Positions 1 through 15,300 are shown, counted from the first letter of the stretch. The stretch: DNA of 64,000 nt from Synanceia verrucosa (GCA_029721515.1 CM056556.1:9454098-9518097), one strand, 5' to 3'. Numbers and translations: made by a program. Notes: generated from the sequence alone by a model not told the origin.

Positions 1-171
1 TTGATCAAAACAAATCAAGATGAGCAGAGCAGAAGGCAAAGGTAAAATGTGAAAGAGGTGAACGCAGCAGCTGGCTCACGGTTCTCCTCTAATGATCTCA
101 ACAAAGCTTGCATGCACAGGAAAAAGGAAGCATGTCACAGGAAGTGTATCATGGGAAGGGGTGGGATTTAC

Positions 172-366
172 TTGGTTGCAGGCGGGACTGTTGCACGGCA
201 GCCTCGGCGGCAGCTATGGCTATCCCAGCATCCTCAAGGTGGGCCTGAGTGACACTGCTCTTGCTTTGGCTTCGGGAGGGGCCACGGGAGCGCAGTTGGC
301 CATCAGAGGAAGACTTGGAGCTGCCAGGGCTGCTGTGTGACTTTTCCAAAGGCAGCATTTGCATGT
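172..366 (-). CDS. pclo: pclo exon: start of the C2A-to-C2B linker
   Basis: This exon encodes 64 whole residues plus split codons (phase 1 at both ends). It starts after a CCTCCAG acceptor and ends at an AA/GTAAAT donor. The product contains EKSHSSPGSSKSSSDG, GPSRSQSKSS and HLEDAGIAIAAAEAAVQQ. It is nearly the same as the mammalian piccolo segment after C2A, which leads to C2B in the long isoform. The Ala-rich LEDAG..AAAEAAVQQ stretch probably forms a short helix. This is the last pclo exon in the window; the C2B exons should lie below position 1. Confidence 0.93.
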
Positions 367-3300
367 CTGGAGGAAGAAGAAGATGGAGGGTTATGGCTGC
401 TACCGAGACAAGAGGAAAACAATGACGATGAATCCAAACTGTTAACACTATTTATTTGTTTCTGCTCCACAGTGTTCTTTATTGTGTCATGTAGCAGTTG
501 ACAAGCACATGGAGTGTAATTACAGCTGTCAAGATATGATTATCATTTTTGTTTCTATGGTAACAGCCTCCGTCCCTATGACGACTGGGTGACCCGTTTA
601 GAAAACAGCAGATGACATTAAGGATGTGTATGATAAACTGGCTAAAAAAGTACTTATTATGCATTATTTTACCTTTGGCTGGATCAGGGAAGATTCCATG
701 GCTTCTGCTCTTGATGACAGAGTTTTTAGGTGAATCATGACTCCCGTCTGGACCTTGACTCTGTCCTGTACCATGCCCCATCCCAGGGCCTGACATATGG
801 CCTAGACTGTGTCCCTGACCATAACCCTGACCTGGCCCAGACCCCGGTGGGCCTTGAGCAGCATGGTGGGCTTTGCTGTGTTCAATGCTCTCACTCTGCT
901 CCCTCAGAGGCAGCCAGCGAGGAGTGTTGTCCAGCTGGGCAGTGTTCGACAAGTCAATCAACACCTGAGACACAATTACACACACACACGCACATAAACA
1001 GTGATATTAAGGGAACAAAGCAAGAGAACACTGAATTTGTATAAAGGTCGATTACAGCACGGTGTGCCTAAACTGTCTATTTGCTAAAGAATTGTAATGC
1101 ATACTGCTTTTAGCACAAGCTGAATAGCACAGCTCACTACACAGATTTACAGGCGGGAAGAGAAGCTTGACTTTGGATTTTGTGAGAGGAGAGAGATAAG
1201 GCTAATATTATTAGGTTGTTTTGAGAAAAGACAGAAAAAAATTGGGGAGAAAAAAAATAAAGCAGCAGCGTGGTAAACAGTAAATGCATTTGACATTTGC
1301 AGACAATGAAATTCAAATTCCAAAAGCACTCACTTCCCCAAGGAAGTCATTGGAGGAGGATCTGTCATAGTCCCACACCGTCACCTCCAGCGTCTTTTTC
1401 TTTAACTGGATAGAAAGAGTGAGGAAGAGGAGACAGATTATGATGAGGGAATCTTGTGTGAGGAAGAGATAAGTGCATGTGTGAGTGTGCAAACCTGCAA
1501 TAGGAGGGTCATTTACTGTAATAAGCAAAGACTTGCGTTATATTTAGTTTGTCCCAATTCATGTGCATGTATGTGTGCAGTGTGTATATAGGAATGTGTG
1601 GGAGGAGATGGAAACATTTCTCAGGGGGGGAGTGGGCGAATGAGTGATGCAGCAGCATTTTTGAGGCCGGCGGCTCCGGCCAGCAATGAGATGTGATTAA
1701 CAGAAGGAGTCCCCAGAAAAGCCAGTCTATTCTCTGACCACTAAAGCTACTGCATCTGCACTCATCCCTCTGTTGTAATTACAGTCTGGGAGGTGTCTCC
1801 ATCACAAACAAGACACTCTCCTATAGCAAATGCAAACATCCAAGAATAAACACACACAGTGACAGACAGACAAGCACACAAGCACATGATGACCAAGTCT
1901 CTACTGCTCTTTTTGCTAAAATGACACGCAGTTATGCTGTCTGTGTTGAGACTGCGTGAGAGCAGAAATGATGGTTGTTAACTTGAGCCTTGGGAGTGCT
2001 GATAAGAGGTTGCACAGGGACACGGAGAACAGCCCTGGGGACAAGGTATGAGGACAGAATTCTAATAAGAGTATAAGACATCCACTTCACCTAAAGTGAT
2101 CGACAATGCACACAAGAGCTGCACAAGTAAGACAGAGAATGAAAGTTTATGTGTGTTTGTGTCATTCTGCACAGTACCTGCTCCAAATGAATGTTCTTGT
2201 AGATGACGGTCTGGTTCCATTCGGGGTTCATGGTCTTCTGGGCATACTTAGTTCTTCTCTTGTTATCAGCACTGATGATATTCAGAATGATTGGTTATCA
2301 GTAATAAATTAAAATCTTGCTTACTTGCCTGACCCCCATGGCAAACATTCACCAAACTGTGATGTACTCAATAAATGTGGACTGAATAGATGTTTGTAAA
2401 ATATATAATCTCTCGCTGTGGAGGCATCAAAAGCAAATTCAAAAGTAGTAAATTGTCTAAGATGCTTTCACAAAAATCACAATACAATTCAGAGATAGAA
2501 GCTGAGGAGGGCTAAAATTGAGAGGCATGGAAAGAAAAAGCAATGGCAGGATTGTTCTTAAACACCATGAGATAGAGCCGATAATTGGACGAACAACAAA
2601 GGCCACAACAAAAGGATGGAAAAGCACGTCAGAGACATAATTTACAGAAAGCAAAACGTAACACCAAAGGAAAAGCAAAGATCAGCACCACACTACCTTG
2701 CATTCTGGACAACCATGACTTGGCTGAGGGAGTCCAGAAGAGGAAGAGGAGGGCAGATATCACAAACAAGAAAAGCAAAAACACAAAAAAACAGTCAGAG
2801 AAGCCCAGAGAGCTCAAAGAAAAGGCAGTAAAGGATAGAGAGCTGAGGCAATCAAAATTCAGGGTGCAGGGCGTTTCACTGTTTTTGTGCCCAAGCAATG
2901 TATGTGATGCTAAAACCCTCACAATGATTATAACTGGCTCATGGGGTGGATGGCTAGTTCACTGTTCTGAACTGCAGAGCACTCTACCACTAATGTCTGA
3001 CAAATACATTTTGAAATACTCTTCAAATGAAAGCACAAGGGAACAAAAGTGCTCTCCTACCGAGCCTTCATTTCTAGCCTATACAGCACATAGAGGGCTT
3101 ATAATCTCATAAACAAGTCCAATGGGGTCATTATCTAAGAGCAGATACTGTTACAGAGCAGATAAGGGCTGTATCGATCCTTTCTCTTGCTATTCACAGG
3201 GAAGATGGTGGATCAGGACATAACACTAAAAGGGGACGACTAAATTTCTCAGAAGTGGACAGAGTAAGAGAGGACTTAGTGCATTTGCACACATGTATGC

Positions 3301-6300
3301 TGTCTATGACCAGTTAGTCAAACATATTATAATGTTGCTGTGTGGCAAACTTTGCATAAACCCTCACAGACTGAATCAAATTGAATCAAATTACACTACA
3401 AATGACTGCCTCATATCATCGTGTCAAAAGTAGTTAGTCGATTCCGTACAAGACAGTCAATACAAAGTCAGAAAGAAATAGGGGGGAGAGGAAACAAGAC
3501 AGACACAGAAGCAGAAAGGCAGACATAGACCGGACATTCGTGAGGGCTCAAACACACTCAGAGCTCACCCTCTCCCAGGTAAAAGGTAGACTTTAACAAA
3601 AGGGTCAGAATAGCCGTCGTTGTCCCTCGGGGCCAGGTTTCTAGCCTGCAGAACGTGGACGATCAGGTTTCCCAGGTTCCTGTCATAGTTAATCTGGAGC
3701 TGAGGGGAAAGAGTGGAGTGGAGGGTACGTGACAAAGACCAAATACAGCTGGAAAAGATCTCTTTAGTACTAGTGTTTTTTTTACCTGAATTTCTCCAGT
3801 GATGGGATGAGGTGTCCTTATTATCTCTATTGGCTACAAAAAAGTGGGGAAAAGCAAACAATGGTTGTAAAATGATTGTTTAATGACCTGACCATCAGAG
3901 AAAAGTTCATGCCAGACTGGAATTTAATGCAAGTAAATGGTGCTCTTAAAATATACATCACCTAATACATTGACAGTTTACACATGGCTAAGCTGTACTT
4001 GTAGCAAAGATGCTGAGTAAAGATTTCTCACTGGCTGTTTACTTCACTATTTCAGAGATTCGACTGTCTGAGCTGGGTAATTGAGTGGAAAAGTCCTCTA
4101 GTGAAGTTTGAGAAGGTTAATCAATTATTACTGTTTCTGTTTAGATGATTTCCAAAGCACAAATATATGTCTACAGTTTGTTTCATATTCTATACAAGGT
4201 AGTCATCACCATTTTTTATAAAATGCATCATCATTTTTCTACCAGTGTGACATGACTTTCAAGAATCAAGCATTTCAACATTTATTCATAATGAGGCACT
4301 TGTGCATATATTGCCCATTTCATAAAGAACACCCATATCCAGGGTCAAGCACTTTGTTCTTGTTCCATTATAATTGGCCTGTCACTCTCTGATGAACACA
4401 CTCACACCATGTGACCTTCACACGCAACCTCCCCTTTGTAGTTATGTATGCATGATGTAATACTAACGGAGGAGCATGATGGATCACAAGGGGGTCCACA
4501 GACTGCGGCTCCAAACAGATCCATACTATTGTTCACTCAGAATAGATTCATATTTTACACAATGCATCAACATCTGATCTATGAATCAGTTGTTAATTAT
4601 CTAAACTCCTACTTTTCATCACACTGTAAGCTGAGGAATGTATCTGAGATGAGGCGGCAGAAAATGTGCAGCATATCAAATGTACAACCTTGTGTCTTTG
4701 TTTCTTGTTTATGGCGGGGGATGCTGGCTGGCCGGGGCTCGGCACACCGCTAGAGGCAGCCGATCCGGTACCCGAGTGGAGGAGGGCAGAGCGCTCCAGT
4801 GCAGAGAGGACCCCCAAACCACCAGGACCGAGCCCTGCTCCAGCCATACCAGGAGCCAGCTGCTGGGACACCTTCTGCAGCTCTGCAGCCAACTGCTTAG
4901 GATCCACACCAGGGGAGCGCTGCCCACCTACAGAGACAAATGAGTGCAGTGATTCACCTTGAGTCTAAGTGCAATAAGTACATAGATACATGCATGCATG
5001 CGGACGTATCAACAAATCCTTGTACATACCAGCCTTAAGCTGGACATGGTGCTCCAGGGCTTGTGGGTGCTCAGGGTCAGACAGCATATTAAGGTCGCTG
5101 TTTGGATCCATACAGGACATTTATAATGGAATATCAACCAGTGTGTCTTAGCAGTAATCATTTATAGAGTGATATTTGACAGACGGCAGGGCGTGGGATG
5201 AAGAGAGGGGGAAAGAAGGGAGGAGAGCAGGGGTACATGGTGTGCAGGGTTACCATATTGCAACTAAACATGTAGGGATTTCAGTGGATCGAGGGGTAAA
5301 TGATGACAGATGTAACTCACAGTCTCACACAGAGCTCCTCCTCTGCACATGGCTGGCCCATGATGCACTGCACCTCTTCATAAGTCTTCCCAGTCAGAGG
5401 GATTCCGTTCCACTCCAACACCTGCATTCCTGTGGTGTGATAAAGGCAAGCAGGCACATTTAGAGACAAATGGGTGTGATCAGTTCCCACACAAGGTGTT
5501 ACAGAGTGTCAGAAAATTCATTTCACTTCACCCCCTCTCTGCATAAAATGAAACGTGATTCGGTCTGGATAGTGCAGCCTACATGCTCACACAGCAGAAT
5601 CAATGATTCATTTAAAAACCCAGTGGAAAACTGGATAACTGTTTGTTGACATGGCATCATTACATCATTACACATACAGCACAGCAACAGGAAACAAAAC
5701 AACACATCTAGTACATAGTATTAATGTGTATTTTAATGATATAACATAAAATCAGTGCACAGCAAACTCAAACCAGGCCCAAGATGTATGAGGCCACACT
5801 TACATAAATCATATCTGGTCCTCAGTTTAGACTTCTGCTTATGAAGCACCTCACCAACTGTTGTGACAATAAATGCTTGAATTAATATCCCCATGCTCTT
5901 CTGCATGAGCCAGTGCTTATTCAGATGATTTCCTCTGCTCTCCCTCTATATATAATTCAGCATATCCTCCCCCTCATTATTTCTCTTTGCACCTGAAGGC
6001 ATGTCCTACTATTCTCTTTCAGAAAAACATAAATGTCTTACAACTCAGAATGCATTAGGAAGTAAACATTGCTAGCCTAGACGATATTCCTATTTCTTTA
6101 TTATAAACAATGCCATGAAAAGGCATCACCAGGCCAACATTTTCTATCTCATTATTTCCAAACCAAAGGAACAAAATGCATCAGAGGAAATACATCAGCT
6201 GATCTGTCCTTCATCCCATCCCTTGTGTAACAGCAAAGTCATGGCAGCTACTATGGTATTCCCTTTAAAGAGAAAGACTAGAACCATTTCTGTCCTAAAA

Positions 6301-9300
6301 TATCTTCAAACTGCAGGGTTTACCATTAATATTCAGGCTCCTCTATGTCCAAACAGTAAACATAAAATAAAACAAAGATTAGAAGACTAATCGTACGAAC
6401 TGAATAATCTAAAGTAATAATTTAATGTATAAATTGATAAGTGTGGTTTTCTGAACAGTCATAAAGCTAATTATTGTGTACGTGTGGTTGTCTATGCCTG
6501 CCTTTATGTGTTTGTTTGTCTGTAACAATGCTAAATATAGCCTAATGACTAACACAGGCTGCCGGTGCTGTGGAGGGTGAGTTGACAGGCATTTTCTGTG
6601 TTTGGATGTGATGTGTCGGAGGAATGAGACATGACAGACCACAGCACAGAAGGCCACAGCAGCTTCTCACATCTCCGTCTGGCTTTCAGTGAATCAGGCA
6701 GCCAATTTACTGACGGCTTATAGACGGCCTTAAAAATAGAAACTGTTTAAAGATTTGAGTTTACACCATTAATCTCAGGCCTCAGAAGTGATATTTCGCA
6801 TCATGTACTGTAAAGCCAAATGACTGCATCTCCTATTTGAACAGCCGTTGTTCTCTAATGGAAGATTTTTTTTTATTATTATTTTTTTCTTATGATTCCA
6901 AACTTCACATTGTAGTTTCCATTTTTCTATTCCAAAGGTGAATGTTGTATATCAATTAAAAAAATAAACATCATAAAAGGCCCAAATAAGCCAGCTGGAG
7001 CAGATAAACACTTCTTTACACCAGCTTTTTTCATTCTCCTCTTACCTTCTAACACTTTTCCTGTCTGTTCTGCCACCCCACCAGGGATAACCTTGGCAAT
7101 GTAGGCTCCAATTTCTCCCCGGCTCCCTGGAATCTCTTTTCCACCAACCACACGGATACCGAGGCCGTTCCCTGAGGGTAAAAATAACCATGCAAATCTT
7201 AATTAGCCACAAAAGTGATATAAAGTGACTGTGTGCATGCTCATTGTATGGTATGTCTGTGTGTTTTCTGTTTGTCTTGTACCTGACACACTAGTATCTT
7301 TCGGGTCTCTCTTCAGCTTGATGCGAGTGTGAGGGAAGGAATAAGGCACCAGCTTCATCTGAAAGAGATTTTAAAGAATTTACAGCAAGAAGAAAAGGAA
7401 ATGTTACAACATGGTGTGAATCTGAATGCTGTTATCTTGGATCACACCTGTCTCCTGTCTGACATGTTTCCGCTCTGCGGATGTCCTTCTCTTGGTTTAT
7501 CAAACCAATCTGTGTCCTCTCTCCTCAGGTGGTAGGCTAGACAGGGACAGATAGTGGTTAACAGCCATGTACTGTACACACAAACACACCTCCTGCTTCT
7601 TTGGTTTAAGTATGGTAACGACTGCTTGCACAGAGATCAATCAATCGAGCATTGGAAACAGTCAGTATGCATCATAAAGTTTGTCTCAAATGCAGGAAGA
7701 TCTCTGATCTGTGCTGAATGGATATGTAAAAGCAAAGAAGGTCCATCCTATTCATGCTGACTGTGAGATCAAATGATCACTGCAAGCACTGAAGCATGAA
7801 CACATTTCAAGAACATTTTGAGGTTTGCATGCTTTTATACCATGCAGTGCTCTCCGTCTCAGTGTGAGGGCTCTTTTTTCCCACATTTTCATAGGTTTTG
7901 TATATGAAACGTTGCTAAAAGAATCCCTTGGAAATTATGTATTATATTTAGAATTTCAGACAAAACACTGTGGGTTGGAGCTGTCCCATTGTGTGTTTTC
8001 ATTCCAATAATAACAAACAAAATGATATTCCTTATAGATATTAATATCTTTATACTTTATTCATAACTTTGCACTGTAGTTTTTCTTAATAAAACCAAAG
8101 GAGGGTGGAAGTGGAGTCTCTAAATCCATACCTTCCACTGTAGCTTATAGAATCATGTAACTGTGAAGCGGTACTTTACTGAATGTATTTTTGATGTACT
8201 GTAAGTTCTGTGTACTGTGAAACCCTCAAAGCTCATCACACAGATATCTAACACCTTTAAAGCATATATAAGCATATACATGTAACATCAGAAAGACATT
8301 GTGTTACATTTAGCATCATTATTGCACAGCTCAAAGATCACTGAAGGCCATGGAAAGAAGGCAGGTTGGTGGACAATGTCCTACATTAGAAAGGTGAGTC
8401 ATCACTTTGGTGTTCAGTGCAATAAGACCGTCACCAAAGAAAGAATTCAAAAGTCTGCCAAATGTCTCTTTGTATCATCAGTGATCCAGTTCCACCAAGG
8501 AGATGCACCAATAATGATGTAGAGAAATGACCTGGTGACTATATGTGCTGAAGGTCAATGTTGCCTGTTAGCTGAATATCTTAGCATTTAGTTCTTATTA
8601 GTGTTGATCTGTGTATGTTTTCTGATCTGGAATCAGTAAAAAGTGGCAACATCGACCTTCAGATTTCCATAAATTTGAATAAATGCCTTAACATATATGC
8701 ACTGCAATGGCAAACCAAACATATTTTTGAGGTGACACTATGCATGATCACACAATATACACGTGATTTTTTTTTTTTTTTTTGCAGAAGGGCATGAACA
8801 TGGATACTGGAAATGGGTCTAATATGCTTACAGAAGCACTATGATGTGCAGTCATTCCAGGATGATTAATAACTGAACTCTAGTATACGGTATGACTCAT
8901 AAAAATATAACATTAAGATGGATCAGGGATGTCAACTACTGGATATCTGCTAAATGACATGTACTGTACACATTTCAGAATGAGCCTGGTGCGTTTACAA
9001 GATCAACCAGAGACGTGGATCATTCAGAACCATGATGTACGGCATGGAGGCATACAGTCTCTATGTAACTACATGGAATTGTGATGCTGTCTCACCTTCT
9101 ATATTCCAGTTTGGGCCTCCAGCTGGGGTACAAAGTTATATGTTTGTGTGATCAACAGGTTCATGTTCAGTAATCTAACAAACTACAGGAAGCTAGAGCT
9201 AAGACTAGATTTGTATTGAGAGTATACTTCAGCACATGCACTGAAATCAGTAGTCTGTGTAAGATGCATGCTTGAAACTATGGCAGGTCTGACATTGCGA

Positions 9301-12300
9301 GGCCGTCAGACAATTCACTGAAAGCCGTTTCCCACCAGCGCAACGCAAATATGCATTTGAAATTTATGCTTTGACAGTGCACACCAGGGCAGGGAGGAAA
9401 CGGGGCGGGGAACAGACTTCAATATACCACCTTGTGTGAATTACTGAGTTTCCTGTTTGTGTCCACTACACACAACAAATGTCTATTTCTAATTGGCTTA
9501 CATTAACAACACAACACTTTGTGTAAATGTGATGCTAATCTTAGTGTTATGGCTTGCCCCATTCATTGACATTGAAAAAAAAAGATAATTTTGTCCAGCA
9601 ATCCATTATTCTGTAGTTAAACAGCCATTGTTCCAAGGCCCCAAAAATGCATCCTCAGTGTATAACAGAAACACAAGTCTAATTATGGAGCAGAATGGCA
9701 TAAGAGGGAGGAAACTGACTGAAATTGAGGTCCAAATATTTTTTCCCCACAATAGTGTGCAAGCATTCAGAAGACGGACAAAATTGGTTTCCCTATGCAA
9801 ATTTTTCTGACAAAAACAACACATGGTGTGAAACGGCTTTGAAATAGCATTATGAAAAACATAATAATAAAAAAAACCACAACAAGTCATCTGTCAATTA
9901 ATGTAAGTTTGAGCTGCCATGATAGTAAGGGGTTTTAACTACTGGAGGATACTCTACCGTGTCTGATACTTTCATGAAAGATTCTGGCATCATCTCTGTT
10001 CAAAACCAGCATGGAATCACTTAGTGCTGTAATCAAGGCAGATAGACACTTTTATGTAGGAGTCAGGACAAATATCACCTTCTTATCAAATACTATAACT
10101 ATACTGATCCTTTGCAAATGGCTCAGAAACAATGTTAAATTTGCTAAAAATATTTTGTTATGCACTGTGATAAGCATCTGACAATACAAAGTGTCAATAA
10201 ATCTTCTTAAACTTAATCGTAATCAGGCAAGTGATCTGCAGAAATCTTTTTTTTTTTGCAGTGTCTCTTTGTTTCTACTAAATGTATAACATACTGTGAC
10301 ATTAAATCTTAGGATTAACTTTTCAAGTGGTGTATTGACATCTACAGTGATTGATTTGCCTAACCTAATGGAACACTACCAATCCCACACTAATGAAGAT
10401 GGAGACAGTACATGTCAATATTTGCTGTCAGTCACAAGGGGACATGAACGTCTCACATTGCAATGAGACATCCATAGCAACAAGCAACGAGCACAATGAA
10501 TTACATACACATACATACTTTATTAAAATGGAAATGGAAAACATATTGCACAACATGCAAGGATGCAAAATCAGATACAGAAAATTAAAAACATAGAAAG
10601 ACATACAGTTACATACAAGACAAATGACACATAATATTGTGGTGCTAAATGTAATTTGTAATAGTACAGATGGTAGTCCTTAAGAGAAAGTCATTGCGTT
10701 GCAGTATGAGTTGGCATGTACTGTACAAAGACTCCTGGCTACTGGAGTACTCTTAAACTGCCAGGAGTTAGTAGCAGTTTACAACTACACAAAATTAATG
10801 CCTCAACTGCACCTGCAGAGCACCTGAGTCGAACCTGTAGACACAATGATTCAGCAGCATTCCTTCAAACTTACTGCTGCTAGATGTTTTCGATAATAGC
10901 CGAAAGGATATCTAAGGAAAATAAATATATTTTTTACTGAGGCGATGACCTACTTCTTACAAAGACACTATTTTGCTCTGCAAAATTGGCGGGAGAGAGA
11001 ATCCCTCAACACCCTTTGTCATACCGTCATGTAAACAGCCTTTACGACAGTTTCTGTAGCTTTCAGATGGTCTATATAGATATATATAGTAGCTCCAACA
11101 CTCATTTACCAAACATTTTGAAACATGACTGACTGTATGTCTATGAGGCACTTCACATACGAGAAAATAACTAAATATACCATTGTTCTACTTTAACATG
11201 TATTTCATGTAAGAATGACTTACATATTTTAGGGCTTTTTCATAACACAAAGCTAAATCTTGCATGGCTCACTTTTAAAGATAAAAAATTCTCTTTGAGT
11301 ATGTTTTTGAATAACTACTCATATTATGTGCCACGACCCCTTCTTGACTGAGTGAATTCTCAGTAACATGCATCCACTAAAAGTGCCCAGTGTAGATACT
11401 TTGTTTCGGGTGACTGTTTGCATGGTTTTGTATAATAATAACAAGTTGAGTTCTCACTAAGAATAAGGCAGCTGTATTGCAGACATGCATGAATAAGTTA
11501 AAGCCCATAGATTGTGTGCAGACCAGCTGTGTTTAGTAGTAAGGATGATCATTCAACTGTGAAGATGTCAAGATATTGTGAAATAAAAGACACTAAAGCA
11601 TGCTCATGAACTCACAGGACAAACATGGATAGAACTGATCAGTGAGATACATAAACTCAAGCCAAGAGTATTATGTATCTGTGAGAAATTAAAAAAGAAA
11701 GGAAACGGCATGCGAACTTCTAATTTATCATGACAGAGTAACAATATAGTAACCAACAACCAATCAACAACAGTTATCTGGAGCACTGATGGGTGAGAAA
11801 GAAGTCAAACTCAGAAAGACCACTCGGAATTAGCATGCATGACAAGCAGGTCCACGCAGTCGAGTTGCTGCAACAGTCTCAGTCTCCATTTACCTTCGCT
11901 GTCAGACATGGCGCCTTGCAAGTCATCCATGATGAATGCAATGTCTCGATCATAGCCTCGTGTCCGTGATTCCTCCCTCATATGTTGCTGTACCTCTGGC
12001 AGGGAATGGCTGGACCCAAACTGGTCCCTGGAGTCAGCAGAGATGGGAGGAAGAGGTCCAGCTGAGGCCCTAGCCATTCCCATAGGCTGCCCCACTGGGC
12101 TCAGAGGGCTCTCCTCCTCAGAGTTCTGAGCCACAATAGGGATACGGCCCCTACTTTGGCTGATGGGGAGACTGGTGGGCTTTGCCCTGGCCACCCCGGG
12201 GGCAAATGCTGCATCCAGGACCTCTCCTTCTGTTTTAAGTCTCAGTGAGGAGCTGGATAGGTCCCGCTTGATGGATAAATCCAAGCCATAGACAGAAGAG

Positions 12301-15300
12301 GGGCGGGAGGAAGGGCGTGATGAGGGGCGGGAACGGGTGCCACTTGGGTAGGTGCCATCATCATGGGCAGTGGACCTGATAGTGGCTCCAAGCCCAAGGG
12401 ACTGCCCAAAATTAAGAGAACCAGCTAAGTTGGCGCCAAGGGAGGAGCCTAAATATTTCTGCTGCTCAGACAAATTCTTTCTTAGCCCAAATGTGATTTC
12501 ATCCTGAAGCAACCTGGCTGTAGCAGCCAGATTGGTCACAGAGGAGGCCCCAGATGCCATGTAGCTACCAAAGTCAGGCTCCAGGTCCCTACTCTCCTGA
12601 ATTGGGGAAAATTTTGTGATGGCCTTAGGGTCTATAAGGGCCTTTTTGTTTTTCATCTGTTTCTGGTAAAGCACAGCTGCCGGGAGTTGCTTTGCAGCCT
12701 GTTTTTCAAGAGTGAGTCTGCCAATGCTATATTTCTCTCCTTTAGGGAAGTGGCGAAAACCACCATCACTGGGGAGATACTGGGGCAGGCCTAGGCCTGT
12801 TAAGTGTTCTAGTCCCTCAGTTCCTCGCCTGAACTCCTGCTTGATCTGCTGCTTCAGTAGCTTCAGCTCATAAGGCTCCTCCATAGTGTCATCTTCTCCT
12901 TTACCGTAACCCTGAAGTCGAGACGAGCCTAAAAAATCTGCCACCTAAAAGTGAAAAAAATAGGCCAAACTGAGTGTTCTCTCAACAGCAACGAATGATT
13001 TTTATGCGTAACATATACCTCAAGAATGAGCAATGAATGACATTTGTTTGCAATTGTGTGTGGTTTGCTGCACAGGCCATCTGATGTAGTCTGCCTTTCT
13101 AAAATTTATGTCTGCACTGACATATGCAAAGTGTGCAAATCCAAAACCTTCCACAGACATCAACATCTGCCAATACAGTCATAACAGCCCAACATCTACA
13201 GCTTTGCAAACCTAAACTCTGAAACAGGCTATAAAACTGCATCATAGGAATGAAAAAAAGCCATAATCTATTGCAATGCTCTCAAATTTCCACATTGTGT
13301 TTCGATACTGCAACCTTAAAAGCAAACTAAAAATAAAGTTACAAACACAAGGACATGTGAGCGGTAAAATGAGGATAAAATCATATTACAGTATTTACCT
13401 CTGCTGTGCGCCTGACTTCTGCTGCCCTGAGTAGTCTGTCTGCCTTCGACAACTCCTTATCAGGCATGTTGAATCCAGAACCCAAGCCAGTATTGCTCAA
13501 CCCTGTCGAAGCCTTGGTGAGCTCTCCTATGTCCTCTATCAGCACGTAGTTCCTGGAATTGTGGTGGTCAATATCGGCATAGAAGGAATCAGCAGAAATG
13601 CTAGACATGGGACTAGAAGCCATGCTCCTCTCCCCTAGCCCTAGTCTTAAGTCCAGGCTGCCATACTTGACCCCAAGATGAGCAACCCCATAATCACTTT
13701 CTGTGGAGGTCGGCACAATGAGCAGAGGCTGGTTGTGTATCACTTCATAGTTGGTGGTGATTTTAGGCTCTAAATCAGATAGAGTGGTTTGTCGCTGCTT
13801 TCCCTGCTGCAGGAGCAGAGCATGCTGGTAGCTGCCAGACTGAGCCTGGGCGTGGGAGAGAGATAGGGTTGGGTAAGGAGACACCTGATGGTGGTAAAGG
13901 GACTGCTGCTGATAGAGGTTCGGTTGAGTGTAGTGGCTGGTGGTTTGGGTCTGGGGGACATACTGGGCATAGTGAGAGTAGGGACTGGTTAGTGTGTTGT
14001 ACTGGGAGTCGGCCTCTGTCTGGGGGGGTATGAACTGGTCGAACTCTGACTGGGGAGCTGTCCGTGGTCTCTCCAGGCCATCACCCCTGGCCTCTCTGAT
14101 GTTGCTAACCTCACTGTCTGACATGTAGTCCCTTTCTTCTGCCACCCCCTGGAGATAGGCCCTCTCTCTCTTCTCTCTCTCCTTCAGCAAGGCCTCCTTA
14201 CGCCGGTTGATACCCATCTCCAGGTACCTAGAGTAATAATAATAAAAAAAAGTTTTGTTTTACAAATTCAGCACTACCAATTCTACGAAGATTACAACCA
14301 AAGTCAAACAAATGTTCCAGGATCTCACACATTGGTACCTTTTATATGAGTGTGACATGTGTGAGTGTTGAGAGGTCTCACTGAGAGATGTCAAGGCAGC
14401 CTTTTAGCCCATAAGCTATCAAGGTAAGAGGGGAATCATGCAGATTAATTAGGAATAATGACTGCATGAGAGGGACAAATTCAATCATATTAGTTGTGAT
14501 CAAGTGCAAGCCTATCCCGTAAATTGGGTTCATGTTAAATCTGTGGCATCTCACCGCAGTTTTGCGTCAATTTCCTTTTCCTCTTCATCAAGCTCAGCCT
14601 GTTTCTTGCGAAGTTTAGAGGATTCTCTCTCCACCAGATCAAGCTCCTTGTCAATGTCCTGCAGGATCTTTGCCCGGGCCATGGTTGTACTGCGGGCAAG
14701 ACGGCGACGAGCAGAGTTGGTGCTGTAGCCTGACCGTCCTGTCAGAGAGTCATCCTCAGGAGGGGGGTCTGGAAGTGTCCGCTTTACCTTCTTACCTGTA
14801 CCGGAGGGAGAGCCACGGCTCTAGAACATAAGACCAACAAAAAAATCTGTAAGTCACTGAATTCAAACTCAATTGCAATTTAAGCACACATAACCACAGT
14901 AATATATGTTTTCATTAATACCACCACATTTTCTATTTATATTTTGCCATGACTTACAGAATAGCTGTCTGCATAGTATCCACCCATCCTGTCGTCTGTG
15001 GTTGGACTCAGGGATTTCGGATCAGACAGAGACTTCTGACCAGCCTTTAGTATCCGAGGACCAGAGGAAAATCTGGTTGGGTCAGCCGTCAGCATTCTTT
15101 GCCCTCCAAGTGATTTTGTCGGGGATATGGGGGAAACTGAGGTGTAGAAGACTTTAGACTTAGAGGGGGCATCTGCTGTTAGGTGTGTGCTGTAGCCCAC
15201 CTCAATGGGTGTGTGCCTTCTGTCCAAGTCTGTCTGGCAGCTCAGGCTGCCACCTTTCTGAGAGTTTTCTGGGGCTGAAATATGCTTGATGATTTCCACC

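Noticed and set aside
2585..3112. Lys-rich 175-codon plus-strand frame
   Set aside because: It has no ATG start and is antisense to a pyrimidine-rich pclo intron that also contains the microexon.
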